Numbered from the stretch's first letter, positions 44,063 through 59,428 are shown. The stretch: DNA of 64,000 nt from Amorphochlora amoebiformis (GCA_054601695.1 BAAHQB010000114.1:555388-619387), one strand, 5' to 3'. A program made the numbers and translations. Notes: generated by a model from the sequence alone, not told the origin.

Positions 44063-44142
44063 GTTAATTGTGATGGAATTCGAAGGTAGACACATCATCA
44101 CACATTCCACATGCAACTATGTGCACACACACACATGCATTT

Positions 44143-44219
<77 letters not shown>

Positions 44220-44221
44220 AT

Positions 44222-44305
<84 letters not shown>

Positions 44306-44469
44306 CACACATATATATATATATATATGAAAATGTATATATATATATATATATATACATATATACATGTAAAATACACATATTAAATATAAATATATAT
44401 ACATATATATATATATATATATGAGTCCTATAGATATATATATATATATACATGTCATCATAAATCCAG

Positions 44470-44511
44470 ATAATGTGTAGAATTATGTGTTTCTTAGGTT
44501 TGATGGCTTGA
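44470..44511 (+). CDS. possible last exon of the gene at 35803-44062
   Basis: Acceptor CATAAATCCAG, then [13 protein letters not shown] and TGA, entering in the phase left by the exon at 44042-44062. Short and hydrophobic, with no independent support. Confidence 0.3.
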   Translation: MMCRIMCFLGLMA

Positions 44512-45128
44512 CCGCGGGTAAGCCTTGGAGAGCCACTAGATTCTCCGGTTGCAGCTGATCTAGCTGATGTATGCGTACGCCTAATATTACGATTCTGAAT
44601 CAGTGCAATATTCTAGGAGCCTCGATAATGGCCAGACATTGTCCGATCTGCACTGTTGTTTGTAACACTAGCGGCTACGTTTAGACGTACGTATACTAAA
44701 GCCTCGGGGTCTAACTTGAGTCTTATACGCTACAAGAAAATAAAAACTAATTCTTAGTCCAGTTAGTGATATCTCGTATAAAAATACTATGATATAAATA
44801 TATAATATCAATGTATATCTTCTAGAATGTTTGTTATGCGTTTGAATTCTACACGTATAGCTTAGTAACCCTTTCTACTAGTTCTATAACTAGTATGTAC
44901 CTAGTGTACATGCACAAACTAGACAAAGTAAGGAGTTTCGTACGTCGGTCATACACTGCATGTATGTAGTATACTATGTACACATATACACTGCAGTATA
45001 CACATTTATACACATAATATATATATATGTATATATAAAAAAAACTCTAGATAAGGTGGCCCTTAGCCATATATATATATATATATATGATTTATATGTA
45101 TACTTATTTCTAGTATTTATATCTAAGC

Positions 45129-45159
<31 letters not shown>

Positions 45160-45161
45160 CT

Positions 45162-45223
<62 letters not shown>

Positions 45224-45317
45224 CTAAGGTGGCCCTTAGCCATCTAGAATATACATGCATAAAAATCCATACATGTATACATAAAAATACATATATATAT
45301 ATATATATATATACTAG

Positions 45318-45351
<34 letters not shown>

Positions 45352-45378
45352 ATATATACATATATATTATATAATACA

Positions 45379-45415
<37 letters not shown>

Positions 45416-45470
45416 ATTTCTTTGCTCGTATGGATTTAACGACAGCCAGCTGATAATGTTAACTTCCTTC
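44512..45470. other. non-repetitive spacer, rich in CTAG and GTAC palindromes, then AT repeats
   Basis: Until about 45040 the sequence is unique but full of short palindromes (GTACGTAC, CTAG, TATAC) and shows no frame of useful length. From 45050 to 45420 it is AT repeat, with CTAAGGTGGCCCTTAGCCAT repeated at 45050 and 45223 (itself an inverted repeat, CTAAGG...CCTTAG). No gene seen. Confidence 0.7.
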
Positions 45471-45471
45471 T

Positions 45472-45516
45472 ACAGCACAGCGGAGCTCACGCTCTCGATT
45501 CGAGAGTTTGTGCTGT
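45472..45516. other. stem-loop downstream of the EF-hand gene
   Basis: ACAGCACA at 45472-45479 pairs with TGTGCTGT at 45509-45516, and CTCTCG-ATT-CGAGAG at 45492-45506 forms a perfect inner hairpin. It starts 30 nt past the stop codon on the minus strand, so it would lie in the 3' untranslated region or mark transcript end formation. Confidence 0.6.
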
Positions 45517-45545
45517 GTTATGGGAAATCCGCTTGAGTTTGTTGT

Positions 45546-46423
45546 CTACCGATTGGCTTGTAACAGCTTCATAAAGACTTTGTAATCGACGGCCTCCTTA
45601 GACTCGTCGACTCCGGCAGCTTTGAAGAGAGCCTCAACCTGATATTGGTAGTTTTCATGTATTTTTGCACGTGAGAACGTCTGGAACGTCATAGATAACG
45701 CCCGATCATGATCTGAAAGGTTGGTGTTTGAAGATTGGCTACCTGCTCTGGAAGTAGCTTGTCACCAAGGGTCATAATTGAATGCTTGAAGGTTGCCAAG
45801 TTTATCAAGCCCTTCTTTTCTCCATTGTCGAACACCTTGAAAGCCTTTTCGATCTCGTCATCGGTCTGCATAATTGAACACCATTCAGAGTGTGGGTTTT
45901 CCCAGGATTGGAAAAGGAGGAGAGATGACAGAGTTTAATTGAAAGAATCACCATAGCAAACCAACTGAATCATAGTGGTCGAAAAACACTACATTCATAT
46001 CAACATAAGTGATAATGTCACCTTTTCGATCTTGGAGGCCTCATCCACGTACTTTTTGAACTGATCGAACGTCACACCCCCGTTGCACTCGGAATCGGCC
46101 TGCTTCTTCAGAGCCTCGATATTCTCATTCGTGAGTCTTTTGCCGACGCTGCGGAGTGCCTCGCCCAGTTTCGAAGTGTCTATTTTCTTATCTTTGGGCA
46201 TGGCCAGGTTGAAGGCCTCAAGCAACAACTCTTCCTGGCTGAATATTCAAACACGCGTCATGTGTGGTGCTGAAAGAGTCCGCCCAAATTTTTCCACCAA
46301 ACCCTTCGAACCCTAACTTCTCAAACTTTGCAGCTACCAACAATATACCTCGATTTAGGTGTGGAATGTCTCTAAACCCTTGGGAAAACCTCCCAAATGC
46401 CCTGTTCACCTCATTTCCGCCAT
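45546..46423 (-). CDS. calmodulin-like EF-hand protein with degenerate loops, light-chain type
   Basis: Four exons on the minus strand: 46410-46423 (MAEM plus part of S), 46022-46238, 45743-45865 and 45546-45638, stop TAG. Introns of 171, 156 and 104 nt are all GT-AG, and the product is 148 residues, the size of calmodulin. The layout follows calmodulin: EELLLEAFNLA at the first helix, LGEALRSVGKRLTNENIEAL between hands 1 and 2, IEKAFKVFDN before hand 3, and a C-terminal VDYKVFMKLLQ. None of the four loops keeps the glutamate at position 12. Loop 1 is shortened (MPKDKKIDTSK), loop 2 (DSECNGGVTFDQ) ends in Gln, and loops 3 and 4 carry insertions. Such proteins usually act as myosin or other IQ-motif light chains without binding calcium tightly; that role is inferred. 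It diverges from the V-ATPase gene. Confidence 0.9.
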
Positions 46424-46461
46424 CGTTATCTATGTAGCACCCGCGAGAGAGAATTTCCCCG

Positions 46462-46764
46462 TTATTCCGGGATTAGGTCGTGATCTTGCGTGACCAGTCG
46501 CGTGACCTTTGATTTAATAGAATTTGGCGGCTGACTGAAGCTCGCATATCCATTCGACCGCAACATCCTTCCATCGTCATCGGCTGAGAACGTGCCAAAA
46601 GGAGAGGTAGAGGACAATCCTAAGACTCTTTCTGGAAGAGAAATACCCTCGATCATTTCAACATCATTTTTCCCCCGAAATTCGTAAGGGTTTGTGTCAT
46701 TTCCAGCAAATTGTCCAGTGTTGCTTCGATTCTGTTTGTTTGTTTCCCTGATTATCGTGGCCAT
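46462..46764 (-). CDS. hypothetical 100-codon frame in the shared promoter
   Basis: An open frame from ATG at 46764 to TAA (MATIIRETNKQNRS...), polar and low in hydrophobics. Its start codon shares the palindrome CCATGG with the upstream start of the V-ATPase gene on the other strand, and its stop lies 38 bp before the EF-hand start. The region must also hold the promoters of both flanking genes. It may be a small gene, a leader frame of the EF-hand transcript, or chance. Confidence 0.25.
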   Translation of the reverse strand: MATIIRETNKQNRSNTGQFAGNDTNPYEFRGKNDVEMIEGISLPERVLGLSSTSPFGTFSADDDGRMLRSNGYASFSQPPNSIKSKVTRLVTQDHDLIPE

Positions 46765-48308
46765 GGTTTTAGCGATGGCCAGTAAGGAGAACAAGAGTGA
46801 AGGGCTGAGTGAAGAGGCCCGCCGCAAGGTTAAAGGACATTCACAAACATATGATGCAGCGACCAGTATAACTAATCCTAATTAAATGAACATCCCAGGC
46901 CGAATACTTTGAGCACATGAGCTACTATCGCTTCAACGGTCCGGCGGGAGGCCTCACTACCTGGAATATGGAGAATGGGTTTCTGGAAGCGCGTGTTAGG
47001 GGATTTCGCTCAGGATTCCTGACCCCTGCGGAATACAAGCAGGTTTCATGTTTTGGTCTTATTCGCAGTTCAACCTGACAATCCTATGTTGATCAGCTAA
47101 TGCAGTGCAATACGCTGGACGAGGTGAAGCTTGCTCTCACAGATACCGACTACGGCCAATGGATTACCACTGTTTCCAAGGTACATAAAGTTGGGCATTT
47201 TGAAGCACACTGATTTCATGGGGTTGCAGGGAACGGATGAGAAATCAGACCTATATTCCAAGAAGCTCTACGACGCCTGTCAGGTTCGAAGATGTATACG
47301 ACGCATGACTTTGTGAATTATACACCCGAAACGTAAGCTAACCACCCCGTTCTCTGATGCATTATACAGGCGAAGTTCCTTGGCGAGTTTGAATACCTGC
47401 GCATGAACGCCACCGGCATCCTTCAAACCTTCCTCGACATGATCACCTATGGCCCAATGATCAACAACTTCTGCAAGCTCATAATTGCCATACAAAAAAC
47501 AGACGAGCCACAGGAGGTGGTCAAGGCCCTCAAGAATGCGGATCCCATTGGCGCGTACCCACACCTCAACAGCATCGTCGCTTTCGACAAGCAGGAGGAC
47601 CTTCTCACAGACCTTTTCGACTCCCTTCTTGTTGACACCCCGGTCGCCAAGTATTTTTGGCACTACTTTCTACCCGAGATGACAGACGAAGATGACAAGA
47701 AGGACGACGCAGGCACCCTGCGGAAGTTCACGACGGAGGTGGAGCTTGACGTGATGATGAACATGCTCCAAAAATACCTTCTGGAGGACATGTACAACTA
47801 CTCCCGCGAGCTGGGTGGCGAGACCTGGAACATAATGAAAGAATTATTAGAGTTCGAGGCTGATCGTCGCACTGTAAGTGTTACGGTCAACTCGTTCGGT
47901 ACCGCCCTCAACGAACCAGACCGACATGACTACGAACGGAAAGGGCTCTACCCTAACTTTGGCACCCTCTACCCAGATGGACAGACTATCTTATCCGGAT
48001 ATGGCCCAAAACCCGGAGTGTCCGACTTCGCCACCCTCGGAAACGAATTCAAAACTAAGACCTTACGATTCTCTGGCATCCTTCAGGACGAGGACAACTT
48101 CGTATACGCCATGAGGCAGGAGGAGGCCAAGATGTTCGCGCATGGGTTTAGCTCTCAGAGCCACTATGGTTGCTTCTACTCGTTCTACAAGCTCAAACTC
48201 ATCGAGCTCAGGAATCTCAAGCTTATCTTCGACACTATAAGTCAGCCGAGGGATATCGAAGAGAGAAGAAACCTGTTTAAATCCGTCACTTTCATTTTTG
48301 ATGAGTAA
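46763..48308 (+). CDS. V-type H+-ATPase subunit d (V0 sector)
   Basis: Five exons: 46763-46828, 46899-47042, 47097-47180, 47230-47283 and 47370-48308. Introns of 70, 54, 49 and 86 nt are all GT-AG and all in phase 0. From the ATG at 46775 the product has 424 residues; an in-frame ATG at 46763 adds four. Subunit d sits on the membrane ring and couples it to the central stalk of the proton pump in endomembranes. Family signatures are clear: GFLEARVRGFRSGFLTPAEY (about 45-64), QCNTLDEVKLAL..TDYG, DTPVAKYF (about 201-208), LEFEADRR (272-279) and PNFGTLYPDG (307-316). It is longer than the usual 345-385 residues because of an N-terminal extension of about 35 residues and an acidic insert DEDDKKDDAG near 218. 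Codon third positions are GC-rich. Confidence 0.95.
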
Positions 48309-48419
48309 ATTAGGCGAGAGTGGCCAATGCGCTTGATTGGAAAATATACCTCATTTTTTCAAGAGTTAATAACTCATTCAAAAACGACACACACATACAT
48401 TATAATTATGCCTTAACCC

Positions 48420-49140
<721 letters not shown>

Positions 49141-49144
49141 GTTA

Positions 49145-49690
49145 TATCATAGTATTCATTGAATATTATTACATACTTAGATCAAGTCTATCATAGGTAT
49201 CGAGTAACTCGATCTCTCTAATCTCTAGGCGATAAACCTGACATTACGTCTATGATAAGTACGTACATCAAGTCTTGCACCGGTACTCTCTAGATTCTAG
49301 TATATCATTACTGGCCATGATCATTATGCACGGTATACGTATATACACGAAAATAACAACGTATACGTACGTACGTACGTCTACGGTACGTATACAACAC
49401 AGCTATGTAACTAGTGTAACCGTGCTGGTGGCCCATACACATATGTAGGTATACGCACCGTATCATGGATATCCGTACGCACGCGACAATGATTGTACAG
49501 TACATTATGATACGTATCTACATGTATACATACAATTTCATACGTGTATACGTACAGTATACATATAAAGTTTACGTCTAGTACGTACGTAGATATACCA
49601 TACAGTCACCATGTATATCTAAAGTATGTCTGTACTAGGTCCAGTATACTATATATCATAGTATATATCAGACCCTGCATATCAATATAT
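49145..49690. other. non-repetitive spacer dense in GTAC, TATAC and CTAG palindromes
   Basis: About 540 bp without a useful open frame, but crowded with tetra- and hexanucleotide palindromes (TACGTACGTACGTACG near 49364). It resembles the spacer at 44550-45040 on the other side of the compact gene block. Followed by (AT)n to 49800 and non-coding unique sequence to 50186. Confidence 0.7.
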
Positions 49691-49697
49691 ATCTTAT

Positions 49698-49795
<98 letters not shown>

Positions 49796-50186
49796 TACTT
49801 ACTATATATGATATATATAAACGTATATCATGATTCATGGACATTATCGTCGGTGAACCCACTGCCTGCAGGAGGGTGCGCTCACAATGGCCTGTTGAGT
49901 ACGTACTATCTAGACTATGCTATGTACCAGTTGACAGCAGCTGCAGTACCGTGACGTAGTCCAGGCTGAATCTATCGAAATCACGACCCTAGGCCTGTGA
50001 CGTAGGAGTGTGACTCGGATACGGCCCGACAGGTGTCACGGAATCTCAGATCGGAAATCTCACAATTATAATTATAACGGCAATTTAGCGCCCAGCCAGC
50101 GCCCGACATTTAATTAATTAAATAAATCTAATAATTGACTGCACGGTTCCCAACATCCAGAACATTCCGACGGCCGACCGATCTGC

Positions 50187-50878
50187 TTACCTTTGAGTCG
50201 TAGTGCTCGTATCGACATCCAGTCCAATACCACCCTGCCCGAACACTGCCTCCAACAGAGGCAACTCCTTGTTTCGCCTAAACGACGACTCGGACTTCTT
50301 TGACGTACAGTTGTAAACTTTGCTATCGACATCTTGAAAACTGGAGCCCTCACGACAAACCTCCGGGGCTGCCTTTTCCAGGCGTTGGAGAGCCGATTTA
50401 AAGCTGGAATGAACCTGAAGTATGAAAATGTATGTGCTTCTTTACGTGCCTGTGCTTCGTCACGTGCCAGAATTGATGAATCTTTTTTTTTTTCGGTTAC
50501 AAACCAAGGGGAAGTTGTAGGCCGAGCGGGCGATGTTGTGGGTTGAATCTATATAATGTATGTATGTATGTATATTATATATATACATATATACATACAT
50601 ATATATGTGGTGGTAACCTACTCTTTGATCAGAGTTGTGGTATCAATCAAGACAGAAGGGAATTTACTTACTGCCAAGAATTTGATTCACTTTGCTGAGT
50701 TTCAATATCAACTAAGGCAGAAATTGCCCAAAGATTGAATTATACTCATATACAAATTTGAATGAAATACGTTTGCCGCGTATTCCATATTCCCACTTAC
50801 CTCAGCGAAAGGAGTGATCAAATATTGAAAAAGTACAAACAAGAGTGACACAAGCAAGTGATATATACCGTTCATCAT
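50187..50878 (-). CDS. novel four-exon gene for a predicted secreted protein
   Basis: Exons 50801-50878, 50672-50711, 50505-50548 and 50187-50414; introns of 89, 123 and 90 nt with donors GAG|GTAAGT, GCA|GTAAGT and TTG|GTTTGT, and acceptors TGCCTTAG, TTATATAG and ACTTCAG. All phases agree and the product is 129 residues, ending ...TTTQR then TAA. It begins [20 protein letters not shown] followed by ITPFAE, a typical signal peptide with a cleavage site after PFA. The remainder is hydrophilic with two cysteines and two N-glycosylation sequons (NST, NCT). A TAA in frame upstream fixes the start. The stop overlaps a donor-like AAAG|GTAAGC, so a longer form is possible. It faces the V-ATPase gene. 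No family recognised. Confidence 0.6.
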
Positions 50879-51002
50879 ATCAATTACTTATATATATATA
50901 TAAACGGCATCCCACCCCATATATATATGAATATATATATGTACATATTTGTATATCTATGTAAGCACATACATACTATATATTATACATATATATGTAT
51001 GT

Positions 51003-51049
<47 letters not shown>

Positions 51050-51149
51050 CATTTATACACATACATCTATGTAATATAAAAATGTATATATTTGCATATA
51101 ATATATATATATATATATATACATATATATGTGTATGTATATGTATACA

Positions 51150-51181
51150 TGTAACCTCCAATGTAAACATTGGAGGTTACA
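51150..51181. promoter_or_regulatory. perfect 14-bp hairpin upstream of the secreted-protein gene
   Basis: GTAACCTCCAATG at 51151-51163, loop TAAA, then CATTGGAGGTTAC to 51180, with one further T-A pair outside. It lies alone in AT repeats about 270 bp upstream of the start codon at 50878. It could be an operator-like binding site, an RNA element or the scar of a small insertion. Confidence 0.7.
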
Positions 51182-51189
51182 GCACATAT

Positions 51190-51313
51190 ATCCATACACA
51201 TTTACATATTTATGTATATTTATATGTATATATATATATTATATGTCATATATATATGTATATATATATATATATATATACATATATGTAGTATATATAT
51301 ATACATACATGTA

Positions 51314-51353
<40 letters not shown>

Positions 51354-51444
51354 GTATGAACAAACGTACATATTATGTATACCAGTTGGATCTACAATCG
51401 CCACTCCATCGCTTTCAAACACGCTTTCCCTCTACATTACATAT

Positions 51445-51522
<78 letters not shown>

Positions 51523-51612
51523 GCACACACACATATACACACACATATATGTCACTCACACAACAAACACACACACGTACGCACATATACATACATACAT
51601 ACATATTTACAT

Positions 51613-51672
<60 letters not shown>

Positions 51673-51799
51673 GTATATGTATACGAGTTTTTATATCTAT
51701 GTATATATACATATAAAACACACATACATAGATATACACACACACACATACACACACATATATATAAATATGTATATATGTATACTTATATATGTATAT

Positions 51800-51833
<34 letters not shown>

Positions 51834-52079
51834 GTGCATATTATACATACATAAATATATATGTATTATATAAATATACATGAACATTATACACGCATAC
51901 TCATACACATCAACATATGTATCCAGAAGCATATTTCACATATTTATCTAGAAGCATAGTTGACATGAGTTTTAACATTGCAAACCTTTGCACCTCGGCG
52001 AATATAAGACATCCAGAGGGGAGAGGGGGATGGGGAACTTGTCGAGGGGGGGCAGGCCTCCACAATATCCTGGTGTTTC

Positions 52080-52140
<61 letters not shown>

Positions 52141-52152
52141 ACACACACACAC

Positions 52153-52189
<37 letters not shown>

Positions 52190-52202
52190 ATATTGTATAT
52201 CT

Positions 52203-52256
<54 letters not shown>

Positions 52257-52300
52257 ATATCTTATATATTTATACTTATTTCTATTTGTAATTATACATA

Positions 52301-52358
<58 letters not shown>

Positions 52359-52367
52359 TATATATAC

Positions 52368-52417
<50 letters not shown>

Positions 52418-52451
52418 TTATATATATATATATATATTTTTATATATATTA

Positions 52452-52487
<36 letters not shown>

Positions 52488-52787
52488 ATTGTACGGATGA
52501 CCTCTGACGGTGAGAAGATGGTGCTATAAACCTCTAGAAATACTATTAATGCCTGTATATTATATATATATATATATATATATACTATATAAATATAAGT
52601 TTTTAAATTCACACACACACACACATGTCACACACACACATATTATATATATATATATATATATATCTATATATATATATATATACATATGTGTGTATAC
52701 TACCGAAGTAATCCACATACGATGGTACATATATTTGCATATGTCCATGTTTACATTGTTTTCTACAAATCAAAATACTTACCATAT

Positions 52788-52835
<48 letters not shown>

Positions 52836-52880
52836 GTGCATATATGAAAACAAGTAGACATATATGTACATAAATCAAAT
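51190..52880. repeat. AT, ACAT and ACAC microsatellites with small islands
   Basis: Mostly AT repeats. Islands at 51360-51435, 51905-52085 and 52695-52790 are unique. The second contains a run of GGGG-rich sequence and no clear exon. I see no gene here. Confidence 0.8.
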
Positions 52881-52888
52881 ATTCACAT

Positions 52889-53105
52889 CTACATGGACCA
52901 AATAATCCACCCAAACCCCACCCATAGCTTTAAAATGACCTTTCCTAGATCCATAGCCTCCGAATTTTTATTAATACCCATCAAATTTGTCGCATTGGCG
53001 ATATCAGGTGCAGATGGGGATAAGAATGTATAGCCAAATTGACGCCTATGTACATATATATGTATGTATATATGTATATATATGTGTATATATATTATGT
53101 ATCTA

Positions 53106-53175
<70 letters not shown>

Positions 53176-53178
53176 AAA

Positions 53179-53273
<95 letters not shown>

Positions 53274-53357
53274 ATATATGTGTGTATACATTACCGTAGC
53301 TCTTTTAATAGTTTTAGAGTGGCTACAAGCATTAAGATTAGCCCGTAGCTGGTAAGC
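52889..53357 (-). CDS. two candidate exons of a minus-strand gene
   Basis: Exon 53295-53357 lies between acceptor TTCATTCAG and donor ACG|GTAATG and reads [21 protein letters not shown] (phase 0 to 0). Its 5' part is copied at about 53500-53525. The second exon starts at 53045 after TACATAG. In the joined phase it reads [13 protein letters not shown] and stops. In another frame it is open to TAG at 52889 and looks more like a folded protein ([19 protein letters not shown]...). One boundary is probably misplaced. Confidence 0.4.
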
Positions 53358-53394
53358 CTGAATGAATATACATCATATATATATATATATATGT

Positions 53395-55310
<1,916 letters not shown>

Positions 55311-55379
55311 ATACCCTGGCCCTGTTTCGCTAAGTAGTATTTTAGAACTAGACCTGGCAGCATACACACTTCGTGTTAG

Positions 55380-55468
55380 GGTTGGGATGGGTTAGATATA
55401 TTTATGAGATTGAAATTCTGCACATATGGAAATTTGGGGATATTATTTTGAATATATGTATACACATG

Positions 55469-55527
<59 letters not shown>

Positions 55528-55713
55528 CACATATTTATGTATATATGCTTTCATATACACATGTACATACATATATATATATATATATATAAATATATAT
55601 TATATATACATATACACACATATATATATATATATATATACATATATATATGGATATATATATATAAGGATATATATGTATATATATATATATATATATG
55701 TATGTATATATAT

Positions 55714-55773
<60 letters not shown>

Positions 55774-55993
55774 AAGCCGCTCCCAACCCCGAAGAAATAG
55801 AATTAAAATCTATTGAACCTAGTGGAATGAGTTCCGGATGGGAAATCGCCAATGTCTTCATCAGTGACACCACTGTTAACCCCCGGTGATCTGAGATTAA
55901 AAACAAAAAAGGAGAATATTTAGAAATGAATTATAAAAAAAGAAAATGTTTAGAAAGGAATCTTACTTTTTTAAGGTTTTTTTTTTTTCTCTT

Positions 55994-56028
<35 letters not shown>

Positions 56029-56049
56029 GTATATATTTGTATATACATC

Positions 56050-56099
<50 letters not shown>

Positions 56100-56130
56100 T
56101 ATTCGCGCGACATATTCCACCCTAATTTCT
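55380..56130 (+). CDS. candidate three-exon gene fragment
   Basis: 55380-55457: acceptor [29 protein letters not shown]..., donor T|GTATAC. 55777-55885: acceptor TGTAAG, 35 codons ([20 protein letters not shown]...FISDTTVNP), donor CG|GTGATC. 56099-56130: acceptor [17 protein letters not shown], donor T|GTCCAT leading into CT-rich sequence. Phases 1 and 2 agree at both joins. The second exon is the longest convincing island frame in this part of the window. Protein not recognised. Confidence 0.5.
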
Positions 56131-56220
56131 GTCCATATCTCCACTCCCTTCCTCTCACTCTCTTCTTTTCTCTCTCGCTCTCACATATATACATATATAC
56201 AATATACAAAATTTATACAC

Positions 56221-56260
<40 letters not shown>

Positions 56261-56378
56261 CTAATTTCTGTCCATATCTCCACTCCCTTCCTTTCACTCT
56301 CTCCTTTTCTCTCTCCCTCTCACATATATACATGTATGCAATATACAAAATGTATACACATAATACATATATATATAT

Positions 56379-56409
<31 letters not shown>

Positions 56410-56569
56410 CCTAATTTCTGTCCATATCTCCACTCCCTTCCTCTCACTCTCTCCTTTTCTCTCTCCCTCTCTCATATATACATATATACAATATACATTA
56501 TATATTATATATATATATATATATAGAATATATATATATATATATACATATAATATAATTTAATGTATA

Positions 56570-56610
<41 letters not shown>

Positions 56611-56660
56611 CATATTTATAATATCCCTCTCACTCTCTCCTTCTCTCTCTCCCTCTACCC
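56131..56660 (+). repeat. CT-rich 145-bp repeat, three to four copies
   Basis: CCTAATTTCT|GTCCATATCTCCACTCCCTTCCTCTCACTC... recurs at 56260 and 56409, with a partial copy at 56623. The copies carry the last bases and donor of the exon at 56099-56130, that is, its 3' end, separated by AT repeats. Confidence 0.85.
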
Positions 56661-56804
56661 CTAACCCAAGTCTAACCCAACCACACAACCCCACTACTCG
56701 ATGTCTGGAAAGAGAGATCGATCTGAATAGAGGAAGAGGCCGGACTGGGAGTAGCTACGGCCTTAATTAACGGCATAGACGCATGGGGAAGATACTAAGA
56801 ATTA

Positions 56805-57019
56805 GGGCTAAGGTTAGGGTTAGGGTTAGGGTAAGGGTTAGGGTTTGGGTTAAGAATAGGTTTAGAGTTATGATTAGGGTTAGGCTCGGTAGGTATAGAG
56901 TATAAGAGGAATCCACTTATTAAGGATAGAGAGCTAGGGTTTTACTTCAGTGGATAGTACAGCAGGGTTAGGGTTAGGGTTAGGGTTAGGGTTAGGGTTA
57001 GGGTTAGGGTTAGGGTTGC
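56805..57019 (+). repeat. TTAGGG tracts either side of an exon
   Basis: 56805-56880 and 56965-57019. CCCTAA in the sense of the minus-strand gene described at 56880-60115. The preceding island 56680-56800 is unique, with no firm coding call. Confidence 0.9.
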
Positions 57020-57232
57020 CTTGAGGTTCGATATCCAGGGTTCGTTGTGGAGGGCCTATATGGATGTAAACCGTGTAGGCATGTAAGTATGTATGAATAT
57101 ATTGATTTGTATTGATAAATAGATATTTATGTGAATATAGACATGAAGGGATGCATGTTGAAATGGAATTATGTGTGTGTGTATGTAATGTATATGCTAT
57201 ATAGTATATGTGATGTAATACTATATTTATAT

Positions 57233-57264
<32 letters not shown>

Positions 57265-57381
57265 TCTATATATATGTATATATGTATATATATGTATATA
57301 CATATATATATATATACGTATCATAAGAAATATAACACCTTGGATATGATTTGTAGACAGTGCGCAGAGATGTACACATAC

Positions 57382-57436
<55 letters not shown>

Positions 57437-57496
57437 ATAAGAAATATAACACCTTGGAAAAAAATTTGTAGATAGTACGCAGGGATATACACATAC

Positions 57497-57546
<50 letters not shown>

Positions 57547-57612
57547 GCATTATAAGATATATAACACCTTGGACATGATTTGTAGATAGTACGCAGGGGA
57601 GGTACACATACG

Positions 57613-57644
<32 letters not shown>

Positions 57645-57961
57645 AGATATACAATACCTTGGATATTGGTTGTAGATAGTAGTTAGGGGATGTACACATA
57701 CGTATACATATATATATATATATATATAAGATATATAATATAATACCTTGGATATTGGTTGTAGATAGTAGTTAGGGGATGTACACATACGTATATATAT
57801 ATATATATATATATATACATAAGATATATAGTACCTTGGATATTGTTTATAGATAGTAGTTAGGGGAGGTACACACACACACATATATATGTATATATAT
57901 ATAAGATATATAATACCTTGGATACTGTTTGTAGATAGTAGTTAGGGGAGGTACACATACG

Positions 57962-57994
<33 letters not shown>

Positions 57995-58051
57995 GATATA
58001 TAATACCTTGGATATTGGTTGTAGATAGTAGTTAGGGGATGTACACATACG

Positions 58052-58105
<54 letters not shown>

Positions 58106-58192
58106 ATATATATAAGATATATAATACCTTGGATATTGTTTGTAGATAGTAGTTAGGGGAGGTACACATACGTATATATATATATATTTATA

Positions 58193-58225
<33 letters not shown>

Positions 58226-58299
58226 AGATATATAATACCTTGGATATGGTTTGTAGATAGTAGTTAGGGGAGGTACACATACGTATATACACATATATA

Positions 58300-58331
<32 letters not shown>

Positions 58332-58388
58332 AGATATATAATACCTTGGATATTGGTTGTAGATAGTAGTTAGGGGAGGTACACATAC

Positions 58389-58431
<43 letters not shown>

Positions 58432-58487
58432 ATATATAATACCTTGGATATGGTTTGTAGATAGTAGTTAGGGGAGGTACACATACG

Positions 58488-58521
<34 letters not shown>

Positions 58522-58717
58522 AATAAATTATATATATATATATATATATAAGATATATAATACCTTGGATATTGTTTGTAGATAGTAGTTAGGGGAGGTG
58601 CACATACGTATATATATATATATATAAGATATATAATACCTTGGATATTGGTTGTAGATAGTAGTTAGGGGAGGTACACATACGTATATATATATATGTA
58701 TATATATTATATATATA

Positions 58718-58772
<55 letters not shown>

Positions 58773-58821
58773 AGATATATAATACCTTGTATATTGTTTG
58801 TAGATAGTATTGAGGGGAGCT

Positions 58822-58886
<65 letters not shown>

Positions 58887-58933
58887 ATATATGGTACCTT
58901 GGATATTGTTTATAGATAGTAGTTAGGGGAGGT

Positions 58934-59006
<73 letters not shown>

Positions 59007-59246
59007 ATATATAATACCTTGGATATTGTTTGTAGATAGTAGTTAGGGGAGGTACACATACGTATATATATATATATATATGATATATAATACCTTGGAT
59101 ATTGTTTGTAGATTGTAGTTAGGGGAGGTACACATACGTATATATATATATATTTATATATATTCTATATATATATATATATATATATAAGATATATAAT
59201 ACCTTGGATATTGTTTGTAGATAGTAGTTAGGGGAGGTACACATAC

Positions 59247-59304
<58 letters not shown>

Positions 59305-59428
59305 ATACCTTGGATATTGTTTGTAGATAGAAGTTAGGGGAGGTACACATACGTATATATATATATATATATGATATATAATACCTTGGATATTGTTTGT
59401 AGATAGTAGTTAGGGGAGGTACACATAC

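Noticed and set aside
45735-46316. Plus-strand frames of 67 and 77 codons over the EF-hand gene
   Set aside because: Shadows of the minus-strand exons, which give a complete calmodulin-length protein.
47280-47663. 127-codon minus-strand frame over the V-ATPase gene
   Set aside because: Antisense shadow of exon 5, whose plus-strand frame carries clear family motifs.
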